Shown here: one piece after another, positions 26,036-34,601 of the stretch
How positions within the stretch are numbered: the stretch's first letter is position 1
Layout of the letters: the number at the start of each line of letters is the position of its first letter
Source: an uncultured Bacteroidales bacterium
GTDB taxonomy: Bacteria; Bacteroidota; Bacteroidia; Bacteroidales; G3-4614
Reading direction: 5' to 3'
NCBI GenBank assembly: GCA_949297125.1
Contig: CASFRS010000007.1
Span: 1 to 64,000, forward strand
Length of the DNA stretch: 64,000 bases
Notes under the pieces: model-generated
What the model saw: the letters and a program-made list of their open reading frames with translations, nothing else
Database searches by the model: none
Told to the model about the DNA's origin: nothing
Translations under genes and position numbers: made by a program

Positions 26036-26941
26036 ATGAAGACCGGACACGCAATTTACATCACGCTCCTCCTGCTACTCATGTCGTGCGGCAGGGAGAA
26101 CGATTTCGACGCGACAGGGACGTTCGAAGCAACGGAAATAACCGTATCGGGACAAGAACAGGGCACAATCGTCTATATAAACGCCGACGAAGGGAGCAAG
26201 GTAAGACGGGGAGACACGATAGCCCTTATCGACACGATGCTGCTGCACCACACCAAAGAGCAACTTGTGCAGACCATGCAGTCGATAAGGAAAAACATCC
26301 CCGACATAGAGACGCAACTGCAGCCGTTGCGCGAACAGGCAGCGAAGCAAAACAGCGAAAAGGAACGGACGCGCAGAATGCTTGCCGACAATGCCGCTAC
26401 ACAGAAACAGATGGACGACATGACATCGGCGGCGGCAATCCTCGAAAGCGAACTCGCGGCGAAAGAGTCGGCACTCGTCAAAAGCCGCGACGCACTGACG
26501 GCGCAAGCCGCCTCGATAGCGGCGCAGATAGCCCAGACGGAAGAACGCATCGCACGCTCGGTAATAACCGCACCTGCCGACGGGACAATACTCGCCCGCT
26601 ATATCGAGGCAGGGGAACTCTGCACACCGGGACGCGCCATATACAAGGAGGCCGACATGGGAAATATCTATCTCAGGGCATACGTAACATCGGGACAACT
26701 TTCGCAAATAAGCATCGGCGATGAAGTTACCGTGAGCGCGGAATACGGGGGAGACAAACGGCGCGAATACACCGGGCGGATAACATGGGTATCGGATAAA
26801 AGCGAGTTTACCCCCAAAAGCATCCAGACAAAAACCGACCGCGAGAACATGGTCTATGCGATAAAGATTGCAGTACCCAACGACGGCTATATAAAGATAG
26901 GGATGTACGGCGAAGTAAAATTCACCGGCAAAACCCGATAA
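26036..26941 (+). CDS. HlyD-type periplasmic membrane-fusion lipoprotein
   Basis: 301 residues. The N-terminus MKTGHAIYITLLLLLMSCG is a lipoprotein signal with Cys18, so the protein is anchored by lipid rather than by a membrane helix. A split lipoyl domain (TVSGQEQGTIVYINADEGS and later RSVITAPADGTI) brackets a long coiled-coil hairpin (about 75-170), followed by a beta-barrel region. It links the ABC permeases to TolC. Similar in role to E. coli YbhG. Confidence 0.9.
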   Translation: MKTGHAIYITLLLLLMSCGRENDFDATGTFEATEITVSGQEQGTIVYINADEGSKVRRGDTIALIDTMLLHHTKEQLVQTMQSIRKNIPDIETQLQPLREQAAKQNSEKERTRRMLADNAATQKQMDDMTSAAAILESELAAKESALVKSRDALTAQAASIAAQIAQTEERIARSVITAPADGTILARYIEAGELCTPGRAIYKEADMGNIYLRAYVTSGQLSQISIGDEVTVSAEYGGDKRREYTGRITWVSDKSEFTPKSIQTKTDRENMVYAIKIAVPNDGYIKIGMYGEVKFTGKTR

Positions 26942-26965
26942 TATAGAAAACAAAGGGGCAAAGAG

Positions 26966-27910
26966 ATGTACGCTGTAACCGTAAACGGACTCAGGAAAAA
27001 CTACCTTAAAAACAAGGCGGGCAAATTTGTCGGTCTCAACCTTACGCCGCCGCTCGACAAGTTCGAAGTAGAGCGGGGGGAGATATTCGGCATAATAGGC
27101 CCCGACGGTGCGGGGAAGACCACCCTTTTCAGGATTCTCGCCACGCTGATACTCCCCGACGAAGGGAGCGCAACGGTAGAGGGATACGACGTAATAAGCG
27201 ACTACAAGAAGATACGCAACATAACAGGATACATGCCGGGGCGTTTCTCCCTCTATCCCGACCTGACGGTAAAGGAGAACCTCGAATTTTACGCATCGGT
27301 ATTCGGGACTACGATAAAAGAGAACTATTCGACGATAGAAGCAATCTACCGGCAACTCGAACCGTTTGCAACACGCAGGGCATCGAAACTGTCGGGAGGG
27401 ATGAAACAGAAGCTCGCCCTCTGCTGCGCGCTGGTACACAAGCCGTCGCTGATACTTCTCGACGAACCTACCACAGGCGTCGATCCCGTATCGCGAAAGG
27501 AGTTCTGGCAGATGCTGCGGATATTGTCGCAACGGGGAATCACGATAATAATCTCCACACCGTATATGGACGAAGCCTCGCTTTGCGACCGCATTGCGCT
27601 GATGCGCAACGGCAGTTTCATGAAAATCGAAACCCCGCAGAAAATAGTGGAGAGTTTCGGCGAGCCGCTGTATGCCGCAAAATCGGACGACATGTACAAG
27701 TTGCTGAACGACATCCGTCAGTTCGGTCAGATAAAACGGTGTTACACTTTCGGCGAGATGCATCGCTTTACGGTAAACGGCGACGGTTTCAACGCCGTGG
27801 AGTTCGCCGAAGAGTTGAAGGCGGCAGGACACGCCAACATAAAGGTCGTTCCGGCAAAACCTACTGTTGAAGACTGTTACATGCAATTCGCCGAAAAAGA
27901 TGATGAATAA
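26966..27910 (+). CDS. ABC-2 type exporter ATPase 1
   Basis: 314 residues: Walker A GPDGAGKTT at 45-53, signature LSGGMKQK at about 142-149, Walker B LILLDEPTTG, and a switch His in a region reading IISTPYMDEAS. All catalytic motifs look intact. It corresponds to the N-terminal half of the fused E. coli YbhF. Its 3' end overlaps the next ATPase gene by about 11 bases (ATGATGAATAA), implying coupled translation. Confidence 0.92.
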   Translation: MYAVTVNGLRKNYLKNKAGKFVGLNLTPPLDKFEVERGEIFGIIGPDGAGKTTLFRILATLILPDEGSATVEGYDVISDYKKIRNITGYMPGRFSLYPDLTVKENLEFYASVFGTTIKENYSTIEAIYRQLEPFATRRASKLSGGMKQKLALCCALVHKPSLILLDEPTTGVDPVSRKEFWQMLRILSQRGITIIISTPYMDEASLCDRIALMRNGSFMKIETPQKIVESFGEPLYAAKSDDMYKLLNDIRQFGQIKRCYTFGEMHRFTVNGDGFNAVEFAEELKAAGHANIKVVPAKPTVEDCYMQFAEKDDE

Positions 27911-28646
27911 CGAAAAAGTAATAACAGTAACCGATTTGACGAAAAGGTTCGGTAAGTTCACCGCCGTCGATAACATTTCGTTCCATGTAAACCGAGGCGA
28001 GATATTCGGCTTTCTGGGTGCCAACGGAGCGGGAAAGACAACGGCGATGCGCATCCTCTGCGGACTGTCGCGCCCCACGTCGGGAGGCGGCAGCGTGGCG
28101 GGGTTCGACATAATAAAGGAGGCGGAAAAGATAAAACGGCGTATCGGGTACATGAGCCAGAAGTTCTCGCTGTACGAAGATTTGACCGTATTGGAAAACA
28201 TACGCCTTTTCGGCGGCATATACGGCGTACCCGACAAGGAGATAAAGAGACGCGGCGAAGAGCTGCTGCGACGGCTCGACTTTTACGACGAACGCAACCG
28301 CAGGGTAAAATCGCTTCCGCTCGGGTGGAAACAGAAACTTGCTTTTTCAACGGCAATATTCCACCGCCCCGAAATAGTCTTTCTCGACGAACCGACCGGA
28401 GGAGTATCGCCCGAAACCCGCCGACAGTTCTGGGAGCTGATATACAGGGCTGCAGCCGACGGCATTACTATATTTGTAACAACGCACTACATGGACGAGG
28501 CAGAATACTGCAACCGCGTATCGATAATGGTGGACGGCAGGATAGAAGCGCTGGACACCCCCGAAAACCTACGGGAGCGGTTCTCGGCCGACTCGATGGA
28601 TGCCGTATTCTATCTGTTGGCACGCCGTGCAAAAAGACAAGAGTAG
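27900..28646 (+). CDS. ABC-2 type exporter ATPase 2
   Basis: About 248 residues from ATG 27900 (ATG 27903 is an equal choice). Walker A GANGAGKTT at 40-48 and Walker B IVFLDEPTGG are normal, but the signature is LPLGWKQK instead of LSGGQ, and the D-loop region reads GGVSPE. It matches the role of the C-terminal half of YbhF. Pairing with ATPase 1 as an asymmetric dimer is inferred. The permease gene starts 4 bp after its stop. Confidence 0.9.
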   Translation: MMNNEKVITVTDLTKRFGKFTAVDNISFHVNRGEIFGFLGANGAGKTTAMRILCGLSRPTSGGGSVAGFDIIKEAEKIKRRIGYMSQKFSLYEDLTVLENIRLFGGIYGVPDKEIKRRGEELLRRLDFYDERNRRVKSLPLGWKQKLAFSTAIFHRPEIVFLDEPTGGVSPETRRQFWELIYRAAADGITIFVTTHYMDEAEYCNRVSIMVDGRIEALDTPENLRERFSADSMDAVFYLLARRAKRQE

Positions 28647-28650
28647 AGCC

Positions 28651-29754
28651 ATGAGAAGATTCTTAGCATTTGTAAAAAAGGAGTTCTTCCACATATTCAG
28701 AGACAGGCGCACGATGCTGATTCTGATAGGGATGCCGATAGTACAGATATGTCTGTTCGGGTTCGCCCTGTCGGTAGAGATACGCAACATAAACTTCGCC
28801 GTAATCGACCCGAGCCCGTCCGAGGCTACGCGCCGCATAACCGAACGGATAGCAGCCAACGAATACTTTACATACGCTGGAGAACTCGGCTCGGAAGCAG
28901 AAATTGACGATGCCATGCGGCGCGGAAAAGCCGATGTGGTACTGATATACGGCAACGGCATTGCCGACGCACTCCACCGAAACGGAGACTCCGAGATACT
29001 AATAACGGCAGATGCCGCCAATCCCAACGCCGCCGCCTCCGAAGCCCTCTATCTGACACAAATACTGCAATCGGAACTCGCCTCCAACAACCGCGGGGCG
29101 GAAATGCCGGAGACCTCCGCCGCCAATATACGGATGTTGTACAACCCCCAAATGAAAAGCGCATACAACTTCGTACCCGGCGTAATGGGGCTGCTGTTGA
29201 TACTGATATGCGCCCTTATGACGTCGGTATCGATAGTCCGTGAAAAGGAGACGGGGACAATGGAAACGCTTCTGGTATCGCCCGTAAAACCGGTTTATAT
29301 AATTTTCTCGAAAATGGTGCCGTACTTCACAATATCGTGCTTCAACTACATAACCATACTGGCACTCGCATACTTCGTGCTCGACGTACCTATGGCGGGA
29401 AGCATATTCTGGCTTACTGCGGCATCGCTCATTTACATAACCCTCGCCCTCGCGCTCGGGCTGTTCATCTCCACCCTCGTGGAACACCAGGCTACCGCAA
29501 TGGTCTTTTCCGTAATACTGCTGATGCTCCCCGTAATAATGCTGTCGGGAATGATATTCCCGGTAGAGAGCATGCCTGCCCTGCTGCAATGGGTCTCCAA
29601 CATAGTCCCTGCAAAATGGTACATATCGATAACCCGCAAACTGATGGTGCAAGGCGTTGAATTCCGTTACATAATAAAAGAACTCGCCATACTTGCAGGG
29701 ATGACGGCATTTATGATTACGATAGCATTGAAGAACCTGAAAAACAGACTCTGA
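28651..29754 (+). CDS. ABC-2 type permease 1
   Basis: 367 residues from ATG 28651: one N-terminal membrane helix (MLILIGMPIVQICLFGFALS), a periplasmic domain of about 130 residues, then five helices in the C-terminal half with the conserved REKETGTMETLLVSPV segment. It corresponds to E. coli YbhS/YbhR-type permeases and should form a heterodimer with the next protein. Four bases separate it from each neighbour. Confidence 0.92.
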   Translation: MRRFLAFVKKEFFHIFRDRRTMLILIGMPIVQICLFGFALSVEIRNINFAVIDPSPSEATRRITERIAANEYFTYAGELGSEAEIDDAMRRGKADVVLIYGNGIADALHRNGDSEILITADAANPNAAASEALYLTQILQSELASNNRGAEMPETSAANIRMLYNPQMKSAYNFVPGVMGLLLILICALMTSVSIVREKETGTMETLLVSPVKPVYIIFSKMVPYFTISCFNYITILALAYFVLDVPMAGSIFWLTAASLIYITLALALGLFISTLVEHQATAMVFSVILLMLPVIMLSGMIFPVESMPALLQWVSNIVPAKWYISITRKLMVQGVEFRYIIKELAILAGMTAFMITIALKNLKNRL

Positions 29755-29758
29755 CACG

Positions 29759-30856
29759 ATGAAAGTATTGAAATACCTGATAGAAAAAGAGTTCAAGCAG
29801 TTCGGGCGCAATCCGTTCATGATACGCCTCGCACTACTGTTTCCGATAATGGTAATGCTTATATTCCCGTGGGTTGCAACCCTCGACATAACGGGGGTAA
29901 ATATCGATATTGTAGATAACGACCGTTCCGAAACATCGAAAAAGCTGATTGAGAAAATAGAGGCATCGACTTATTTCAAACTGCACGCCATGGAACAGGA
30001 GTATCGGTTCGCCTTCGAAAACATGAAATACGGCAAAAGCGACATAATACTCGAAATACCCGAAGGATTCGAAAAAGACCTTATCAACGGCGTACCGTGC
30101 CAGGCAGGAGTGTTCGCCAACGCCGTCGATGGCACCAAAGGCGCGCTCGGCTCAAGCTATCTGGCCGCGATAATAAACGGGTTCGCGGCAGAGCAGACCG
30201 GCTCGGTACAGGGGATGCCGGTAAAGATAGAGGTGCAGAACCGTTACAATCCGACACTCAACTACCGTTTCTATATGATCCCGGCCATAATGATAATACT
30301 GATAATCCTTATCTGCGGATTCCTTCCCGCCCTCAATATCGTAAGCGAGAAGGAGACGGGAACGATAGAGCAGATAAACGTAACCCCAATAGGGAAATAC
30401 CAGTTTATACTCGCAAAGGTGATACCCTTCTGGATAATGGGCATAACGGCGTTCTCGGTCTGCTTCCTGCTGGCCTTCTGGATATACGGGCTCGCTCCGT
30501 CCGGAAACCTGTTGACGGTATACGGCGGTGCGCTGCTTTTCGTACTCGCGATGTCGGGAATGGGGCTGATAATATCGAACCATTCGTCAACCATGCAGCA
30601 GGCAATGTTCATAATGTTCTTCTTCATCATGGTATTCCTGCTTATGAGCGGGCTCTTCACCCCGGTAAGTTCCATGCCCGACTGGGCTCAATGGATTGCC
30701 ATATTCAACCCTCCGCGCTACATGGTGGAGATAATGCGCGGAGTATACCTGAAGGGTAGCGGATTTGCCGACCTCAAACCGCAGTTTGCCGCACTCGCGG
30801 CATTCGCCGCACTTCTATGCGCATTGGCAATACTCAGTTATCGGAAAAGGGAATGA
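29759..30856 (+). CDS. ABC-2 type permease 2
   Basis: 365 residues with the same layout as permease 1: an N-terminal helix (IRLALLFPIMVMLIFPWVA), a periplasmic domain, then five helices with SEKETGTIEQINVTPIG. It is the last gene of the TetR-TolC-MFP-ATPase-ATPase-permease-permease unit. Substrates of this exporter class include drugs and lipids in other bacteria; nothing here fixes it. Confidence 0.92.
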   Translation: MKVLKYLIEKEFKQFGRNPFMIRLALLFPIMVMLIFPWVATLDITGVNIDIVDNDRSETSKKLIEKIEASTYFKLHAMEQEYRFAFENMKYGKSDIILEIPEGFEKDLINGVPCQAGVFANAVDGTKGALGSSYLAAIINGFAAEQTGSVQGMPVKIEVQNRYNPTLNYRFYMIPAIMIILIILICGFLPALNIVSEKETGTIEQINVTPIGKYQFILAKVIPFWIMGITAFSVCFLLAFWIYGLAPSGNLLTVYGGALLFVLAMSGMGLIISNHSSTMQQAMFIMFFFIMVFLLMSGLFTPVSSMPDWAQWIAIFNPPRYMVEIMRGVYLKGSGFADLKPQFAALAAFAALLCALAILSYRKRE

Positions 30857-30906
30857 ACTGAATCGGCAAGACAAAAGATTTTCCGTAAATTAGCATATGG
30901 GATATA

Positions 30907-30914
30907 TATCTTTG
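30907..30914 (+). promoter_or_regulatory. -7 element upstream of the AraC gene
   Basis: TATCTTTG, exact consensus, about 150 bp before the AraC ATG. No exact TTTG is present at -33. The long leader lies where base composition changes, so the promoter may belong to the host side of the junction. Confidence 0.45.
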
Positions 30915-31063
30915 AGATCAAGAGCGTTAAAAGAATTACCTCGTTCCCGGACAATGACCTGGCAACCGTCCCGATTGCCGCGGTTTGTATAGCTTTGCCT
31001 GTTCGGTAAATTCTTAGGGATGCAAAAGTATAAAGTTAAAAGAAAGAGCTCCCACTTACTTAC

Positions 31064-31948
31064 ATGGCGAAAAATGACATTCGGAATGTACTTTTACATA
31101 AAAACGATATGAATGAAGTCGGTAGTTTGCAAATAGGGCATACCTTTATCAAAGAGAACGATTTTAAGATAGATTGTGAAGTTGTGAATGACTGGCATGT
31201 TGAAGTGCCGTTCTCACACCGTCATTTTTTCTATGCCTTCTATTGGATACACGAAGGAAGCGGGAAACATATAATTGACTTTGAAGAATATGAAATAAAG
31301 CCCGACAGAATTTTCTTCATAAGGCCTGAGCAAGTTCATTTCCTTCACGAAGAAGACCGAATGAAGTATTCGGCGTTACAATTTACCGAAGACTTTATGA
31401 CACCTTATCCGGAGACAATACAAAAGAGTAGTATGGCTGTGTTCAAAGATATTGACCGGGAAGAGAAAGAAAGGATTGCCATATTGTTTAATCAGATATA
31501 TGCAGAGGCTGTCAGTGGTTTGCCTAATTCAAACGCTATAATCCAATCGGAAATAAACACGCTGCTATTGGAATTGGAAAGAATAAGTTTGCCGACATCC
31601 AATGTTTCTCCCATACCGGAGTTGCTCAATAAATACAAGGATATGATTGACAAGAATTTTATCAGAGAACGTCAAGTCCAAAGTTATGCCGCACAACTTG
31701 GCATTAGCTCTAATTATCTGAATGTCTTGACAAGAAAGCATTTGGGAAAATCTGCGTTAAATATGATAAACGACCGTGTCATACTGGAAATAAAGCGTTT
31801 GTTGCTACGGACTGATTATGACATTTCTGAAATAGCTTATAAATTGGGCTTTAATGAATTGTCCTACTTCTCTCGCTTCTTCAAACGGAATACAGGCATG
31901 ACACCGATTGAGTTCAGGCGATCAATGAATGAAATGTACCAAAGATGA
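31064..31948 (+). CDS. AraC-family transcriptional regulator (cupin-HTH)
   Basis: 294 residues: an N-terminal cupin-like domain (about 20-110, VPFSHRHFFYAFYWIHEGSG with His residues and FIRPEQVHFL) and a C-terminal AraC double helix-turn-helix (about 190-290, ISEIAYKLGFNELSYFSRFF then RNTGMTPIEFR). Codon use is clearly more A/T-rich than in genes on either side. It precedes a CDF-FeoA pair and is the likely regulator of it, with the effector unknown. Confidence 0.88.
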   Translation: MAKNDIRNVLLHKNDMNEVGSLQIGHTFIKENDFKIDCEVVNDWHVEVPFSHRHFFYAFYWIHEGSGKHIIDFEEYEIKPDRIFFIRPEQVHFLHEEDRMKYSALQFTEDFMTPYPETIQKSSMAVFKDIDREEKERIAILFNQIYAEAVSGLPNSNAIIQSEINTLLLELERISLPTSNVSPIPELLNKYKDMIDKNFIRERQVQSYAAQLGISSNYLNVLTRKHLGKSALNMINDRVILEIKRLLLRTDYDISEIAYKLGFNELSYFSRFFKRNTGMTPIEFRRSMNEMYQR

Positions 31949-31984
31949 AATGTTTTGTGCAACTGCCTAAATGACGAAGTTCCA

Positions 31985-31992
31985 TAATTTTG
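31985..31992 (+). promoter_or_regulatory. -7 element of the CDF-FeoA operon
   Basis: TAATTTTG, with ATG 32017 about 25 bp downstream, gives a short leader. The -33 region lacks an exact TTTG at normal spacing, which fits an activator-dependent promoter. Confidence 0.5.
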
Positions 31993-32016
31993 CATCCGAA
32001 TTAATTGATTAAAAAT

Positions 32017-32685
32017 ATGGAACATAAACATGAATCAGTAAAATTGGGGAAGTCCCAAGGGGAGAAGAAAACAGCCTTTGTCGTATTCTTTTCGGCTGCG
32101 ACGATGGTTTTGGAGATTTTTTTCGGACTATTCTCCAACTCGATGGCTTTGCTTGCCGACGGTATCCACATGGGGTCGCACGTTTTGGCAATCGGTTTGA
32201 GTTGGGGAGCTTATGTATTGGTGCGCCGCTTGGAAAGGAAACATGCAAATAACGTGGACAGCGACAAGGTACTTTCTTTGTCTGCGTATACAAGCGGTGT
32301 TCTATTGCTCATGTTCGCATTGTTCATTATAGTAGAAGCGGCGGAGCGTTTCTTTTCTCCACCGGTTGAAATACGTTATGTAGAAGCTATGATTGTGGCA
32401 GCCATCGGAATGGTAGTGAATATCATTTGTGCCATTGTCCTGCACGAAAAACACGGACATGAACATGAGGATTACAACAGGCATTCCGCATATTTGCATG
32501 TGCTGGCTGATGCACTGACAAGCCTTGGAGCCATATTCGGACTGATATGTGCCATGATATGGAACATTACTTGGATAGATACCATCGTTGCGCTTGTATG
32601 TTCACTCGTTATTATCCGATGGGCCAAGAACCTGCTTTTTGATACGGCTAAAGCTCTAACATCCAAATCGGATAACCATTCATGA
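32017..32685 (+). CDS. CDF-family cation exporter, DmeF-like
   Basis: About 222 residues from ATG 32017. Six membrane helices are visible, with the metal-site motif LLADGIHMGSH in TM2 (HxxxH rather than the HxxxD of zinc transporters) and HVLADALTSLG in TM5. There is no C-terminal cytosolic domain, so it is shorter than the roughly 300-residue norm. The His-rich loop EKHGHEHED precedes TM5. These features fit Co(II)/Ni(II) exporters of the DmeF type; iron is also possible given the FeoA partner. Its stop overlaps the feoA start by 4 bases. Confidence 0.87.
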   Translation: MEHKHESVKLGKSQGEKKTAFVVFFSAATMVLEIFFGLFSNSMALLADGIHMGSHVLAIGLSWGAYVLVRRLERKHANNVDSDKVLSLSAYTSGVLLLMFALFIIVEAAERFFSPPVEIRYVEAMIVAAIGMVVNIICAIVLHEKHGHEHEDYNRHSAYLHVLADALTSLGAIFGLICAMIWNITWIDTIVALVCSLVIIRWAKNLLFDTAKALTSKSDNHS

Positions 32686-32930
32686 GGTTGTCAGATTTGA
32701 AAAAAGGTGAAAAGGCGATTGTCGTAAAGGTGTATGGACATGGATTATTCCACAAGCGTTTATTGGAGATGGGCTTTATAAACGGGAAAACGATAGAGGT
32801 TATTCGGTTTGCTCCTTTTGGCGACCCTGTTGTATATAAGATTTTAGGCTCTGAAATTGCCGTCAGACTTGACACTGCTTCAATGATTAAGGTTAGGCTT
32901 TTATCTCACAATGCGAGTAAGTTGTTTTAA
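32682..32930 (+). CDS. Stand-alone FeoA-domain protein
   Basis: 82 residues forming one FeoA/SH3-like domain: RLSDLKKGEKAIVVKV, then KRLLEMGFINGKTIEVIRFAPFGDP and the final GSEIAVRLDTASMIKV. FeoA normally assists the ferrous-iron importer FeoB, but no feoB is present. Here it is translationally coupled (ATGA) to a CDF exporter, so it may act as a cytosolic modulator of that transporter. That role is inference. Confidence 0.88.
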   Translation: MRLSDLKKGEKAIVVKVYGHGLFHKRLLEMGFINGKTIEVIRFAPFGDPVVYKILGSEIAVRLDTASMIKVRLLSHNASKLF

Positions 32931-33523
32931 AAACACGCGTTCGCATATAGCATAGAGACGAAGCTTACAAACCATTGCTTCCTCAAACGGTTACATCGCG
33001 CTGGAAAGGCAAGGTATTTTGATTATAGCCAATAGCAACGGGAGGATAGCAAATTTGTGTTTGGGGGCAGACCAAAACTGCTTGCTTGTTTGCGCGTTTA
33101 CAAATACACCAAATTTAAACTTTACAACAAATAGGTTCAAGCTAATCAAATAGTTAAGCCCTGACAAGCAAGGCTGTACAGAGCGGCACGCACTAAGCGG
33201 CAACTGTTAAATCTGCACTTCTGGCTGGCTACGATCAGGAAACAGCTCTCCTTCTTCAATCCGCTTTGAAACACTTTTCGGTGCTCAGCCCCCTTTTCGT
33301 AATTTCCCGCTAATTGCTTAATCCCCAATTCCTATTGCAGAAATCTGATGAAAACTGACGGTTATTTCCACAAATCTTCCGTATATTTACTTGCCGCATT
33401 ATTAAGAAAGAGAGTTGTTTTTCGTTATCTTTGACTTCGCCAAATTTCCGGCCTGCCGTCCTTGCATGGACACAGAACCGGCATACGGCGACAGGGAAAA
33501 ACCTCGACACACTCAAAAACGGT
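32931..33523. other. Noncoding, AT-rich tail of the 31-33.4 kb island plus mnmA leader
   Basis: About 590 bp without a supportable gene. Two short minus-strand frames (32991-33203 and 33146-33328) have no domain, signal or start context I trust. Composition stays A/T-rich until about 33.4 kb, where the host style returns. The last 100 bp hold the mnmA promoter. I found no obvious tRNA, integrase or flanking direct repeat. Confidence 0.6.
33426..33433 (+). promoter_or_regulatory. -7 element of mnmA operon
   Basis: TATCTTTG, exact consensus, about 90 bp before ATG 33524. No exact -33 TTTG is seen. Confidence 0.5.
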
Positions 33524-34594
33524 ATGGCAAAGGAACGTATTCTTGTAGGGATGAGCGGCGGCATAGACAGTTCGGCGGCATGCAGGCTTCTTCGGGAAGC
33601 CGGATACGAAGTGGTCGGCGCGACATTGCGCATGTGGGACAGAAACGGGCAGGAAGCACCGTTCATAGAAGAAGCCCGCAGGCTTGCAGCAAGGCTCGGC
33701 ATAGAGCACTACACCGTCGATATAAGGAACGAGTTCAACGAAAAAGTAATTACTCCTTTCATAAATGAATATATGAAAGGGCATACCCCCAACCCGTGCA
33801 TATTCTGCAACCCCAACATAAAATGGAAGCACCTGATCGACGAGGCCGACCGCCTCGGATGCCGCATGGTTGCCACCGGGCACTACGTCCGCAAGGCAGA
33901 AGACGCCTCTGGCGTATGGATTGAGGAGGGACGCGACAAAAGCAAGGACCAGTCATACTTCCTGTGGGGTCTCACTCCCGGGCAACTGGAACGCACCCTC
34001 TTTCCGTTGGGAGACTATACCAAACGCGAAATAAAGGAGCTGATGGCCGGCGAAGCCGCATATGAAAAAAAAGAGAAGAAGGAGAGCATGGAGATATGCT
34101 TCATCGAAGACGACTACCGCACATTCCTGCGACAGGCCGTACCCGATATAGACGCACGGCTGTCGGGCGGCTACTACGTGGACAGCAAGGGGTTGCGGCT
34201 GGGAAAGCACAAGGGATTCCCGTTCTACACGATAGGGCAGCGGAAAGGTCTCGGCATTGCGCTCGGCGAACCTGCATACGTAATAAAGATAAACCCTGTC
34301 AAGAATACCGTAAAACTCGGGAAACGGGACGAACTGGCAAGTTGCAGGGTAACCCTTTCGCCCTATGTAATCCGCAGTACGGAACTGCTCCGTTCGCCCG
34401 ACACGAAGGTATGTATACGGTATCGCGGCGAAAGGTACGGCATAGGGGGGATAACGGAAACGCCGGACGGGCTGGACGTAGAGTTTTCCGACAAGGCCTG
34501 GGCGGCGGCCCCGGGACAATCGGCCGTTTTCTACAACGGCGAGCGGGTTGTCGGAGGCGGGATAATAACATATGCACAACCGGTAAAGCAATAG
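33524..34594 (+). CDS. mnmA: tRNA-specific 2-thiouridylase MnmA
   Basis: Adds sulfur to U34 of tRNAs for Lys, Glu and Gln. 356 residues from ATG 33524: PP-loop GMSGGIDSS near the N-terminus, catalytic Cys in PNPCIFCNPNIKW, second catalytic Cys in MEICFIEDD, and the C-terminal beta-barrel. The longer upstream frame adds 31 unrelated residues and overlaps the -7 element. It begins a four-gene unit (mnmA, S8 peptidase, xseA, xseB). Confidence 0.95.
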   Translation: MAKERILVGMSGGIDSSAACRLLREAGYEVVGATLRMWDRNGQEAPFIEEARRLAARLGIEHYTVDIRNEFNEKVITPFINEYMKGHTPNPCIFCNPNIKWKHLIDEADRLGCRMVATGHYVRKAEDASGVWIEEGRDKSKDQSYFLWGLTPGQLERTLFPLGDYTKREIKELMAGEAAYEKKEKKESMEICFIEDDYRTFLRQAVPDIDARLSGGYYVDSKGLRLGKHKGFPFYTIGQRKGLGIALGEPAYVIKINPVKNTVKLGKRDELASCRVTLSPYVIRSTELLRSPDTKVCIRYRGERYGIGGITETPDGLDVEFSDKAWAAAPGQSAVFYNGERVVGGGIITYAQPVKQ

Positions 34595-34601
34595 ACGGAT
34601 G

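Noticed and set aside
26075-28237. A 720-codon open frame on the minus strand, and similar long antisense frames at 59981-61705, 42964-45102, 24651-26054 and 5550-7475 (+)
   Set aside because: They lie wholly over well-supported genes (ABC operon, pckA, leuS, tolC, barrel) and show no domain or signal peptide. Codon bias of the true strand produces them.
32682-32930. Ferrous-iron uptake operon FeoAB
   Set aside because: No FeoB is present downstream, and the partner gene is an exporter.
32991-33328. Two short minus-strand frames (70 and 60 codons) as genes
   Set aside because: No domain, signal peptide, promoter or plausible start; they sit in AT-rich noncoding DNA.
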